From assembly GCA_902495955.1 (NCBI GenBank), contig CABUZE010000034.1, positions 1 through 7,934 on the forward strand: 7,934 bases of DNA, in the 5' to 3' direction. Each line of letters starts with the position of its first letter. The first letter of the stretch is position 1. Shown here piece by piece: positions 1 to 6,916 of this stretch. The notes beneath the pieces are model-generated. The model did not search any database, was not told the DNA's origin, and was given only the letters and a program-made list of their open reading frames with translations. This DNA is from an uncultured Collinsella sp. (lineage in GTDB: Bacteria; Actinomycetota; Coriobacteriia; Coriobacteriales; Coriobacteriaceae). The position numbers were made by a program, and so were the translations under genes.

Positions 1-738
1 AGCCAGGCCCTCGACGATGGCCGTCTTGCCCACGCCGGGGTCGCCCAGAATGAGCGGGTTGTTCTTGGTGCGGCGCGAAAGAATTTCCATCATACGCTGG
101 ACTTCCTTTTCGCGACCGATTACAGGGTCGAGCTCGCCGTCGCGCGCCTTCTGCGTGAGGTTGGTCGCGAACTGCTTAAGCGTATCGGTGCCACTCCCCT
201 TTTGCTGAGAGGCATCCGAGCCGCTAAAGAACGGCAGGCCCGCACCGGGACGACCGGCACCGGCGCCGGCGAGCGGACGCTTCTTGTCCTGGTCCTTGGC
301 GGTGAGTTTCTCGATAGCCTTTTTGATGGAGGCGGACGACACACCCAGGCGCATGAGGATGTCCATGGCCATGCCGTTGCCCTCTTCGACGATGCCGATC
401 AGCAAGTGCTCGGTCGACACGTAGGTCTGGTTGTTCTCACGCGCCACGCGGAACGAACGCTCCATCACGCTAATGACGAGCGGCGTAAAGGCGAGCTTGG
501 CCGCCTCGGTCTCCTCGCTGGGCTCGGGAACCGTGGTCTGGACCTCTTTGAGAGTATCCATGATGTCATCGTAGGAGATGTCGAGCGAACGCAGCGCCTC
601 GGCGGCAATGCCCTCGTCCTCCTTGGCAAGCGCGAGCAGCAGGTGCTCGGTGCCCACCTTATTTGAATGAAGATCGAGCGCCTCCTGTTTGGCCATCGAC
701 ATGACCTTGCGCGCTCGATCGGTAAATCTATCTAACAT
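1..738 (-). CDS. clpC: ClpC-type AAA+ unfoldase, ATP-binding subunit of Clp protease (N-terminal part, cut by window edge)
   Basis: The first 246 residues of a Clp/Hsp100 ATPase, which unfolds proteins and feeds them to the ClpP peptidase in the cytoplasm. Two Clp_N repeats are visible: residues 4-50 ([28 protein letters not shown]) and 83-132 ([16 protein letters not shown]). A Gly/Ala/Lys-rich linker (about 148-184) follows, then the start of AAA+ domain 1 with [10 protein letters not shown] (203-211), SRRTKNNP (221-228) and Walker A GDPGVGKT (232-239). The N-domain and GREKE/RRTKNNP wording fit ClpC better than ClpB. The second AAA+ domain and the ClpP-binding loop lie outside the window. 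The start is ATG 738-736, preceded by AAGGA seven bases upstream. No McsA/McsB/CtsR genes stand upstream, and I found no CIRCE or CtsR box. The upstream neighbour is the tetR gene, 192 bases away and separated by hairpins, so clpC is probably its own unit. Confidence 0.93.
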   Translation of the reverse strand, partial: MLDRFTDRARKVMSMAKQEALDLHSNKVGTEHLLLALAKEDEGIAAEALRSLDISYDDIMDTLKEVQTTVPEPSEETEAAKLAFTPLVISVMERSFRVARENNQTYVSTEHLLIGIVEEGNGMAMDILMRLGVSSASIKKAIEKLTAKDQDKKRPLAGAGAGRPGAGLPFFSGSDASQQKGSGTDTLKQFATNLTQKARDGELDPVIGREKEVQRMMEILSRRTKNNPLILGDPGVGKTAIVEGLA

Positions 739-764
739 GCTCGTTTCCTTACATGAGTTCATCG

Positions 765-797
765 AAATCAAAACGCCCGCCCGTCGGCGGCGCTTTT
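765..797 (-). terminator. Terminator-like hairpin in the presumed clpC leader
   Basis: Bases 770-797 form AAAA-CGCC-GCC paired with GGC-GGCG-TTTT around a CGTC loop: about 11 base pairs with one single-base bulge on each side. On the minus strand the stem is followed by TTTTGATTT, as in an intrinsic terminator. On the plus strand it is followed by TTTTGTCTCTTT, so it could act in both directions. It ends about 30 bases before the clpC start codon, too close for a full promoter to fit after it. It is therefore either the end of the tetR transcript or an attenuator inside the clpC leader. Confidence 0.5.
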
Positions 798-841
798 GTC
801 TCTTTACCCACAGGTCGTCTATGTTAACAGCTGGAGGAATA

Positions 842-847
842 TCTATA
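842..847 (-). promoter_or_regulatory. Possible -10 element for clpC
   Basis: On the minus strand a TATAGA hexamer within TTTATAGATATT resembles a sigma-70 -10 box and is the most AT-rich spot between tetR and clpC. The -35 region at 17-base spacing (CCTGCA) matches the consensus poorly. If real, transcription would start near 835 and give a leader of about 95 bases that contains the 770-797 hairpin. This is a weak call. Confidence 0.25.
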
Positions 848-878
848 AACCCGGCTCACATGAATGCAGGTTATGACC

Positions 879-904
879 GCATCGCGGGACTCACCGCGCG
901 ATGC
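879..904. repeat. Perfect 8-bp inverted repeat downstream of tetR
   Basis: GCATCGCG (879-886) and CGCGATGC (897-904) are perfect reverse complements around a 10-base loop. The hairpin starts 27 bases after the tetR stop codon. It lacks a T-tract on either strand, so it is not a standard intrinsic terminator. It may protect the 3' end of the operon mRNA or be a regulatory dyad. Confidence 0.4.
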
Positions 905-930
905 GCGACGGGCGCCCCGCAAGAGAAACC

Positions 931-1620
931 CTAGACGTCTTTCACCACGTCGGGACTCGTCGCTCGCGATGCGCGATAGGCATCGGCCTCCTTGGAGACG
1001 CGTTCGAGCAGCTCGGATGTATCGACGCCCTCGACTTGCGCGACCGTTTCAACCGTCTGCATGGCGACTGCCCTCAGGTACGCGCACGCGCTGTCCCCCA
1101 GCTGCTCGAGGTCTATCTCCTCGCCGCCCTCCCGGGCAAAGCCGACCGCCATCACAAAGCCCATGATGCCCGAGACCAGAAAGCCCACCGCAAAGCTCGA
1201 ATCTGCCTTGAGCTCTTCTCCGTCGGGGTGGACGATCTCTCTCACGCGGTCGATGATGATCGTATGGATGCCCTGCACGACCTGCTCGGCGGCACCCGCC
1301 CTCATGGTGATGACGATGCGCCGCAGCAGACAGCGGACGTCGCGCCGGTCGAACGCCGAAAGGTCGCCCTCGCTCGAAAAATGCCAGAGGGCATCGGTGA
1401 TGAGCTCGTTATCCTGCAGCAGCTGGGCTATGGCGATGGCGACGAGTTCATCGAAATCGTGAAAATAGTAGTAAAACGTTCCGCGATTGCACTGGGCGGC
1501 GCGGGTCACCTCGCCAACCGACAGCTCGAAGATGCTGTTGTTCTCGATGAGCTCCCAAAACGCCTCGATGATACGGGTGCGTGCATCGGGCGCATCGGCG
1601 TCCTTACGCGGTCTCGCCAT
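931..1620 (-). CDS. TetR-family transcriptional regulator, probable regulator of the operon it ends
   Basis: A 229-residue protein of typical TetR length. The N-terminal DNA-binding domain is clear: after a basic MARPRKDAD start comes TRIIEAFWELIENN (helix 1), then the helix-turn-helix SVGEVTRAAQCNRGTFYYYF (about residues 34-53) and HDFDELV. The long helical C-terminal region, which in this family binds the ligand and dimerises, shows no named subfamily to me. I chose ATG 1620, which has GGTGAGG just upstream; a GTG at 1629 would add three residues and is an equal alternative with AGGGG before it. Either way the gene overlaps the end of the large upstream gene (stop 1606-1604), so the two are co-transcribed and probably translationally coupled. 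Its likely target is the 21-bp palindrome at 6093-6113 ahead of the operon, which would make it autoregulatory. The ligand is unknown; a lipid or acyl-CoA is an inference from the partner gene. Confidence 0.9.
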   Translation of the reverse strand: MARPRKDADAPDARTRIIEAFWELIENNSIFELSVGEVTRAAQCNRGTFYYYFHDFDELVAIAIAQLLQDNELITDALWHFSSEGDLSAFDRRDVRCLLRRIVITMRAGAAEQVVQGIHTIIIDRVREIVHPDGEELKADSSFAVGFLVSGIMGFVMAVGFAREGGEEIDLEQLGDSACAYLRAVAMQTVETVAQVEGVDTSELLERVSKEADAYRASRATSPDVVKDV

Positions 1621-4600
1621 GCGCCTCACCGCACCCCTGCGCCTTGGCGTTCATGATGAGCATCTGAAGACGGTTCTCCACGTTGGCGAAGCTCACGTCG
1701 GGATCGTAGTCGAGCGGCAGGAACTGCGCCGTGGGATACTGCTCCTTGAGCGCATGGATGAGCCCGCGCCCCACGACATGGTTGGGCAGACACCCGAACG
1801 GCTGCAGGATCACGAAGTTGCGGCAGCCGCGCTTGGCGTGCTCGAGGATCTCCGCCGGAATCAGCACGCCCTCGCCCGCATCGAACGTATGGTGCAGGAT
1901 CTTATCGCTCGCGCGCACGAGCTCGGGCATGCGCGTCGGCGGCTCGTAGAGCGGGCTCGCCGCGCCCAGGCGGTCGCAACGGTCGTGCGCGAGCTCGAAC
2001 AGGTTGTCCGCCGTGGCGTACCAGGCCTTTTCGGGCAGCGACAGGTCGACGTGGAACTCGCGCGACTGCGCATGCTTGTAGAAATAGGTCTTGCGGATCA
2101 CGTCGGTCATGCGCGCCTCGATGACCTCGAGCCCGTTGTCCTCGAGGTAGCGCTCGATCTCGTGGTTGGCGCCGAGATGGAAATTGAGCAGGTACTCGCC
2201 CACGATGAGAACGGTCGGATGCGGGTTCGAGCGGTCGTACGGAACGGCGTCCATGATCGCAAGCGCGCGTTTGAAGCCCGTCGCCTGGCCTCTCAGCCCC
2301 GAGCGCTCCATGCCCTCGATAACCTCATCGAGCGCGCGGTCGAACGCAGCGTCCGCCGCGCCCTTCTCGAGCTCATAGGGACGGATGCGCCTAAGCATGG
2401 CCTCGAGGGCATCGATCATGGGAAGACCGTAGGCGATCTGGATGCTCGGGCCAAGGCCGAGCTTGAAGCCCGGATGCGCATTGTGGGCATCGACGTCGTC
2501 GTTGGTGAGCACCGGGACATAGTCGTATCCCGCGTCGTCGAGCGCGCGGCGCAGCAGGGGCATGTAGTGCGTCAGGCGGCAGTCGCCGATATACTTGCCA
2601 GTCACCACGGCGACGTCGTGCGGGTCGTACTTACCGCTCTCGAGTGCCGCGAGCGCCTCGCCGATCACGATTTGCGCGGGGAAGCAGATGTCGTTGTGCA
2701 CATAGCGTTTGCCCAGGCGGATGGCATCCTCGCGCCCGATATCAAGGGCCTCGGCGCGCACGCCCTGATTGCGCATCGCCGCGGTCATGAGCCTGCAGAA
2801 CGCATGAGAGGTGTTGGGGACCAGCGCGATCTTGTCGTGCCGGTCGCGCTTGATGTACTTGACCTTATACGGGTCGTCGAGCGGATGGACCGCGTGCACC
2901 CGGGCGCCCTCGGCACGCTCCTCCGCGCGACGACGGTTGACCGACTCGATAAACGAACGCACGCGAATGCCCATGGGACCGGCGACGTCGCTCTCATCGA
3001 GCTTGATCATCATCGGAACCTTGGAGCCCATCTCGCCCATCATGCGCGCGATCTCGTCGGTGAGATACGCATCGTGGCCGCAGCCGAAGCTGCCCATCTG
3101 CACGAGCTCGAGCTCGGGCGTCGATGCGACGATGACCGCGCACGACAGCATGCGCGCATGGTAGTTGTTCACGATGTCGATGCGGCTGTTGGAAAGATCG
3201 ACGTTGCAGACCCCCGGCACCGCATCGGGCGTCAGCACGGGGATGCCGCGCTCAGAGAAGAGCTTGGGCAGCCCGTGGTTGACCAGCGGGTCGTTGTGGT
3301 ACGGGCGCGAAGCGATCACCACCGCGTAGCCGCCGTCCTCGCGCACGTTCTCGAGCACCTGCCTGCCGCGCAGCTGCAGCTGGTTCTCAAACGTCTCCTG
3401 CGCGCGGTCCGCCTGCTCGGTCGCCTTGGCAATCAGGTCGGCATCGATATCGAAGGTCTCCTTGCACCACGCCTTGAGCTGGCGGTTTCGGTCGCCCTCG
3501 TCGTACCAGTGGAACAGCGGCGTATCGAACGGAACGCCGAAACGCTCCTCCGGGTTATCGGAATTGCGCATCACGTAGGGGTATCCCTTTACGACGGCGC
3601 ACATCCACTCGCTGGTAGAGGCGGTGTTTTCGGTGGGCACCGTCGTGATGATGGGCATGAAGATGCGGTCGACGCCGGCGTCGACGAGATTGCGGATGTG
3701 CCCGTGGACGAGCTTGGCCGGGAAGCACACGGTGTCGGATGTGACGTGCGCCAGACCGCGCTCGTACATCGCCTTGGTGCTGCGTCCCGAGACGCGCACC
3801 TTAAAGCCGAGCGTGCTGAAGAACGTCGACCAGAACGGCAGGGTGTCCCAGAACTCGAGCACACGGGGAATGCCGATCGTGACATCGCGCCCCCCGCAGA
3901 CGGGAACCGTGGGGTACGACTCGAACAGCAGCTTCTCGCGGTCGACAAAGAGATTGGGGGCAGCCGCGGTCCGGTCGCGCCCCGTGCCGGGTGCCTGTAC
4001 CTCGCAAGCACCCTGCGGACGCAGCTCCTCCGCCGCGGGAACCTCGCGCACGAGCTCATCCCATGAGATGGCGCCGCCGCGCGGGCAGCGATTGCCCGTG
4101 ACGTAAAGCGAGCCGTCGCCAAATGCCACGACCGCGCGCTGGCAGCGGTTGTTGCACCGACGGCAGGTAACGCCGCCGAACTCGCGATGCTCGAAGCGCT
4201 CCACGGCATCGAGCCCGATAAACGACGTGTCGGCGTCGCCCTTGCGGCATTCCTCGCGCGCGAGCAGGGCGATACCGATAGCGCCCATCAGCCCCGGGTG
4301 GGGCGCACGCGTGACGGGTTTGCCCAGATACTGCTCGAATGCGCGCAGCACCGCGTCGTTTCGGAACGTGCCGCCCTGGACGACGACTTTGTCGCCCAGA
4401 CGGTTGAGATTTGAAACGCGAATGACCTTGGTGAACACGTTCTCGATAATCGAACGGCAGAGACCGGCCATGATGTCGCCCGGACCCTTACCGCGCCGCT
4501 GCTCGGAAACGACGCTGCTGTTCATGAACACCGTGCAGCGGCTGCCGAGAACGGCGGGGGCTTTGGACGAAAATGCCTCGGTCGCGATATCCTCAACGGC

Positions 4601-6043
4601 TATTCCGAGGTTTTTGGCAAAACCCTCGAGGAACGAGCCGCAGCCCGCAGAGCACGCCTCGTTGACGACGATATCGGTCAGCACGCCGTGGTTGAGCCAG
4701 ATGGCCTTCATATCCTGTCCGCCGATGTCGAGCACGAAGGTCGCATCGGGAACGCATGCGCACGCGGCGCGGGCGTGCGCGACCGTCTCGACCGTATGGT
4801 AGTCGGCGTGGAACGCGCGCGCGAAAAGCTCCTCGCCGTATCCCGTGGTGCCCACGGCATCGATCGCAAGCGTGACTCCCGCTGTCTCCCAGCGGTTCTT
4901 CAAGCTGACAAGACCCTGTTGGGCGACGTCGAGCGGTCTGCCGTTATTAGACGCGTAGAACGATTCGACAAGCTCACCCGCCTCATCGACCAGGGCGAAC
5001 TTGGTCGTCGTGCTCCCCGAATCGATACCGAGCGCCACACGCACCGTCTCTCCGGGCGCATACGCATCCGGACCCTTTGCCGGCGTCTCTTTGCCATGGC
5101 GTGCCGTAAAATCCGCCTGCTCGGCAGGTGTGGCAAAAAAGGGCTGGGCAAGACGTCCCTCCCCGCTTGCGGGCGCGACCGTCTCGAGCTTATCCAGCCG
5201 GACAAAAGCGTCGGGAAGGTCGATCGGTTGGGACGATGCGAACATGTCGGTCAGCGACAGGGCGGCACCGCGCGCGACCATGATCTGCGGATCGCGCGGG
5301 ACGATAACCTGATCGTCCGATAGATTCAGTTGCTCCCGGAACACGCGGACCAGTGTGGGGTTGTAGGCGAGCGTACCGCCCTCGAAGATTACCGGCGGCT
5401 CGATGTCGATACCCTGGGCCAGACCGCCGATCGTTTGGCGGGCGACCGCGTGAAGCGCCGAAAGCGCCAGGTCGGTGGTAGGAATGCCCTCGTTGAGCAG
5501 CGGCTGGATATCGGTCTTTGCGTACACGCCGCAGCGGCCCGAGACCTCGTGGACGGTCGTTCCCCGGCTTGCGAGCTGCTCGAACTCGCCCGATTCGGTG
5601 CCGACCCCCATGAGCTTTGCCATCTCGTCGATAAATGCACCGGTACCGCCTGCGCACGAGCCGTTCATGCGCATGTCGGCAACCTCGATGTCTCCCTTAT
5701 CGTTGGTGCGGAAGAAGATCATCTTGGCGTCTTGGCCGCCCAGCTCGATGGCGCAGCGCGTCTGCGGATAGAACCTGCTGATCGCGAGCGCGTTGGCGAC
5801 CACCTCCTGAACGTACGAGGCGCCCAGCGCGGTCGCGATATCGCGCGCACCCGAGCCGGTCACCGCAACGCGCAGCGACTCATGGGGAAAGCGCTCGGCG
5901 AGCTCGCCGAGCATGGCGCGCACGCTCGCTGTCTGACACGCCCCGTGGCGGCGATATCCCCACCACGCCTCGGTCATATCCTCGTGCATCGCGTAAACTT
6001 TGGTCGTCGTCGACCCTACGTCCAGTCCTACTAGCAACGCCAT
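1604..6043 (-). CDS. Single-chain 2-hydroxyacyl-CoA dehydratase activase/DUF2229/HgdB-like protein; probable fused plasmalogen synthase (PlsA-PlsR type)
   Basis: A 1479-residue protein. Activase domain 1 (about 1-268) has ATP motifs DVGSTTTK (8-15), LGGQDAK (101-107) and EGGT (221-224), with C130 (SCAGGTG) and C171 (GRCGVY). Activase domain 2 (about 335-598) repeats them: DSGSTTTK (341-348), IGGQDMK (440-446), QGGT (556-559), C464 (ACSAGCG) and C503 (SRCTVF). A CxxCxxxC motif follows (627, 630, 634, plus C653). Then come two HgdB/DUF2229-like halves with cysteines C773 (TVCFPAK), C815, C988 (SFGCGHD) and C1120 (DICFPAQ), C1155, C1418 (PFGCLPN). In this family the activase uses ATP to push one electron at very low potential into the dehydratase-like iron-sulfur site. 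No signal peptide or clear membrane segment is seen. The architecture equals Clostridium PlsA plus PlsR (recalled), suggesting reduction of ester phospholipids to vinyl ethers. The family is sure; the substrate is inference. Start ATG 6043 has GGAG four bases upstream. The tetR gene overlaps its end. Confidence 0.93.
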   Translation of the reverse strand: MALLVGLDVGSTTTKVYAMHEDMTEAWWGYRRHGACQTASVRAMLGELAERFPHESLRVAVTGSGARDIATALGASYVQEVVANALAISRFYPQTRCAIELGGQDAKMIFFRTNDKGDIEVADMRMNGSCAGGTGAFIDEMAKLMGVGTESGEFEQLASRGTTVHEVSGRCGVYAKTDIQPLLNEGIPTTDLALSALHAVARQTIGGLAQGIDIEPPVIFEGGTLAYNPTLVRVFREQLNLSDDQVIVPRDPQIMVARGAALSLTDMFASSQPIDLPDAFVRLDKLETVAPASGEGRLAQPFFATPAEQADFTARHGKETPAKGPDAYAPGETVRVALGIDSGSTTTKFALVDEAGELVESFYASNNGRPLDVAQQGLVSLKNRWETAGVTLAIDAVGTTGYGEELFARAFHADYHTVETVAHARAACACVPDATFVLDIGGQDMKAIWLNHGVLTDIVVNEACSAGCGSFLEGFAKNLGIAVEDIATEAFSSKAPAVLGSRCTVFMNSSVVSEQRRGKGPGDIMAGLCRSIIENVFTKVIRVSNLNRLGDKVVVQGGTFRNDAVLRAFEQYLGKPVTRAPHPGLMGAIGIALLAREECRKGDADTSFIGLDAVERFEHREFGGVTCRRCNNRCQRAVVAFGDGSLYVTGNRCPRGGAISWDELVREVPAAEELRPQGACEVQAPGTGRDRTAAAPNLFVDREKLLFESYPTVPVCGGRDVTIGIPRVLEFWDTLPFWSTFFSTLGFKVRVSGRSTKAMYERGLAHVTSDTVCFPAKLVHGHIRNLVDAGVDRIFMPIITTVPTENTASTSEWMCAVVKGYPYVMRNSDNPEERFGVPFDTPLFHWYDEGDRNRQLKAWCKETFDIDADLIAKATEQADRAQETFENQLQLRGRQVLENVREDGGYAVVIASRPYHNDPLVNHGLPKLFSERGIPVLTPDAVPGVCNVDLSNSRIDIVNNYHARMLSCAVIVASTPELELVQMGSFGCGHDAYLTDEIARMMGEMGSKVPMMIKLDESDVAGPMGIRVRSFIESVNRRRAEERAEGARVHAVHPLDDPYKVKYIKRDRHDKIALVPNTSHAFCRLMTAAMRNQGVRAEALDIGREDAIRLGKRYVHNDICFPAQIVIGEALAALESGKYDPHDVAVVTGKYIGDCRLTHYMPLLRRALDDAGYDYVPVLTNDDVDAHNAHPGFKLGLGPSIQIAYGLPMIDALEAMLRRIRPYELEKGAADAAFDRALDEVIEGMERSGLRGQATGFKRALAIMDAVPYDRSNPHPTVLIVGEYLLNFHLGANHEIERYLEDNGLEVIEARMTDVIRKTYFYKHAQSREFHVDLSLPEKAWYATADNLFELAHDRCDRLGAASPLYEPPTRMPELVRASDKILHHTFDAGEGVLIPAEILEHAKRGCRNFVILQPFGCLPNHVVGRGLIHALKEQYPTAQFLPLDYDPDVSFANVENRLQMLIMNAKAQGCGEAHGETA

Positions 6044-6075
6044 AATGCTCCGTCTCTCGCATTTTTCCTGCTAGA

Positions 6076-6081
6076 GATATA
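6076..6081 (-). promoter_or_regulatory. Likely -10 element of the dehydratase-like/tetR operon
   Basis: The minus strand reads GGTATATCTC here; TATATC is a reasonable -10 hexamer 32 bases upstream of the start codon at 6043. The -35 position at 17-base spacing (6099-6104, GTCTGT) is weak and falls inside the 21-bp palindrome, as expected for a promoter blocked by a repressor bound there. Confidence 0.4.
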
Positions 6082-6092
6082 CCACTCTACGT

Positions 6093-6113
6093 AATACAAC
6101 AGACTGTTGTATT
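6093..6113. promoter_or_regulatory. 21-bp perfect palindrome, candidate TetR operator
   Basis: The arms AATACAACAG (6093-6102) and CTGTTGTATT (6104-6113) are exact reverse complements around a single central A. The size, single-base centre and position 50 bases upstream of the operon's start codon fit a TetR-dimer operator overlapping the promoter. The natural binder is the TetR protein encoded by the last gene of the same operon. AT-rich composition rules out a strong terminator, and there is no loop for a hairpin. Confidence 0.72.
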
Positions 6114-6123
6114 TAAACTCCGT

Positions 6124-6158
6124 ATAAAATGCGGCTGCCGAAACGCTTCAGCAGCCGC
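6124..6158 (-). terminator. Intrinsic terminator after the DUF2798 gene
   Basis: In minus-strand RNA, GCGGCTGCTGAA pairs with TTCGGCAGCCGC around a GCGT tetraloop: 12 base pairs counting one U-G wobble. ATTTTATAC follows directly. It lies about 165 bases after the DUF2798 stop codon and just before the operator and promoter of the next operon, so it insulates the two units. Confidence 0.75.
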
Positions 6159-6270
6159 CGAATGCACCAACAGATTGTTCTGCGCGCTAGCACGTCGGGC
6201 AACGGAGCAGCACGGGCCCTCCGGTCATGCGCACCGCTCACGCCCGCGATGCCGCCGAGAGAGCTATCCA

Positions 6271-6322
6271 CGCTTAGGGCTCCAACCAAGCAAGTCGCCC
6301 GCGCTCAGCAGATCCCTAAGCG
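6271..6322. repeat. 9-bp perfect inverted repeat right after the DUF2798 stop codon
   Basis: CGCTTAGGG (6271-6279) and CCCTAAGCG (6314-6322) are exact reverse complements with a 34-base loop. The right arm begins two bases after the DUF2798 stop codon. There is no T-tract; it may fold as a 3' stem in the mRNA. The rest of 6159-6270 shows no gene or motif I recognise. Confidence 0.35.
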
Positions 6323-6324
6323 AG

Positions 6325-6873
6325 CTACTCGCACTCAGGAGCCATAGCCTGCTCCAAGAGCTCGGCATGCTCCTCCTCGAAAACCGTCCCCACAGGGAAG
6401 GCGCGACGGAAGACGAAGTGGGAAATCGGACCGGCTACCAAAAGGTTCCACGGCAGCGCCATCACAAAATTATGCGGGATGTTGATCATCCAGATCGCGG
6501 GCACGGAATACAGGTTCGCAAGGATGCCACCGGGCATGTGCGTCAGACCCTCGCAGGCACCGTACAGCGACATGATGATGACCATGGGAACGACCATGCA
6601 GGAGCTGACGGCGAGCGTCATGGCGAGCGGCGAGCTCTTGCCCGGAGTGACCAAGTACTTAAAGGCGAAACCCTTGGCGAGCGGGCTGGCGACGAACCAG
6701 TCGCAGCACATGGCAAAAATGTAGGCAACGGGGAAGCCGAGCCACGCAGCGGCAACGACCTCGCCGTTGATGGCCCCATGCTGCAGGGCAACGTTGTAGA
6801 TGCTCATCCAGAGCACCATGCAAAAGCACATGATAAAGGTGAACAGCAGGCTCTCTCGTTTGTTGATAGGCAT
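6325..6873 (-). CDS. DUF2798 family integral membrane protein
   Basis: A 182-residue, strongly hydrophobic protein with four predicted membrane segments, roughly residues 9-29, 38-62, 83-104 and 125-152, and a short acidic cytoplasmic-type tail (FEEEHAELLEQAMAPECE). The sequence is a tandem duplication: the first half (CMVLWMSIYN, then FPVAYIFAM..DWFVASPLAKGF) is echoed in the second (CMVVPMVIIMSLYG, then IPHNFVMALPWNLLVAGPISHFVF), as in two-repeat DUF2798 proteins. The function of this family is unknown to me; a transport or membrane-stress role cannot be read from the sequence. I chose ATG 6873 because MPINKRESLL starts just before the first membrane helix and AGAGGA lies 11 bases upstream; an alternative start at 6933 would add 20 residues running through the leader. 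It stands alone, bounded by a leader hairpin and a downstream terminator. Confidence 0.82.
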   Translation of the reverse strand: MPINKRESLLFTFIMCFCMVLWMSIYNVALQHGAINGEVVAAAWLGFPVAYIFAMCCDWFVASPLAKGFAFKYLVTPGKSSPLAMTLAVSSCMVVPMVIIMSLYGACEGLTHMPGGILANLYSVPAIWMINIPHNFVMALPWNLLVAGPISHFVFRRAFPVGTVFEEEHAELLEQAMAPECE

Positions 6874-6897
6874 GAAGGGCAGATTCCTCTCTGTGTT

Positions 6898-6909
6898 GTG
6901 CCGCGGCAC
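6898..6909. repeat. 12-bp perfect palindrome in the DUF2798 leader
   Basis: GTGCCGCGGCAC reads the same on both strands and lies just upstream of the AGAGGA ribosome site of the DUF2798 gene. It has no loop, so it is more likely a protein-binding dyad or chance than an RNA hairpin. GC-rich 12-mers of this kind can occur by chance. Confidence 0.25.
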
Positions 6910-6916
6910 CACGCAA

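Noticed and set aside
202..934. Plus-strand open frames over the clpC region and its upstream gap.
   Set aside because: Mostly antisense to the well-supported ClpC N-terminal domain, running into the gap; compositions are typical of shadows and there is no convincing ribosome site.
901..1656. Plus-strand frame of 251 codons across the tetR gene.
   Set aside because: The minus-strand product has an unmistakable TetR helix-turn-helix; the plus frame has none and is its antisense shadow.
1487..4066. Very long plus-strand open frame (859 codons) antisense to the giant gene, plus several other plus-strand frames over the same region.
   Set aside because: The minus-strand frame shows clear family motifs along its full length. 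The plus frame is a low-complexity Arg/His/Val/Leu-rich mirror of GC-rich codon use, with no recognisable domain.
6093..6113. The 21-bp palindrome as a transcription terminator.
   Set aside because: It has a one-base centre, so no loop, is AT-rich, and a good terminator already lies just upstream at 6124-6158; its place before a TetR-controlled operon fits an operator.
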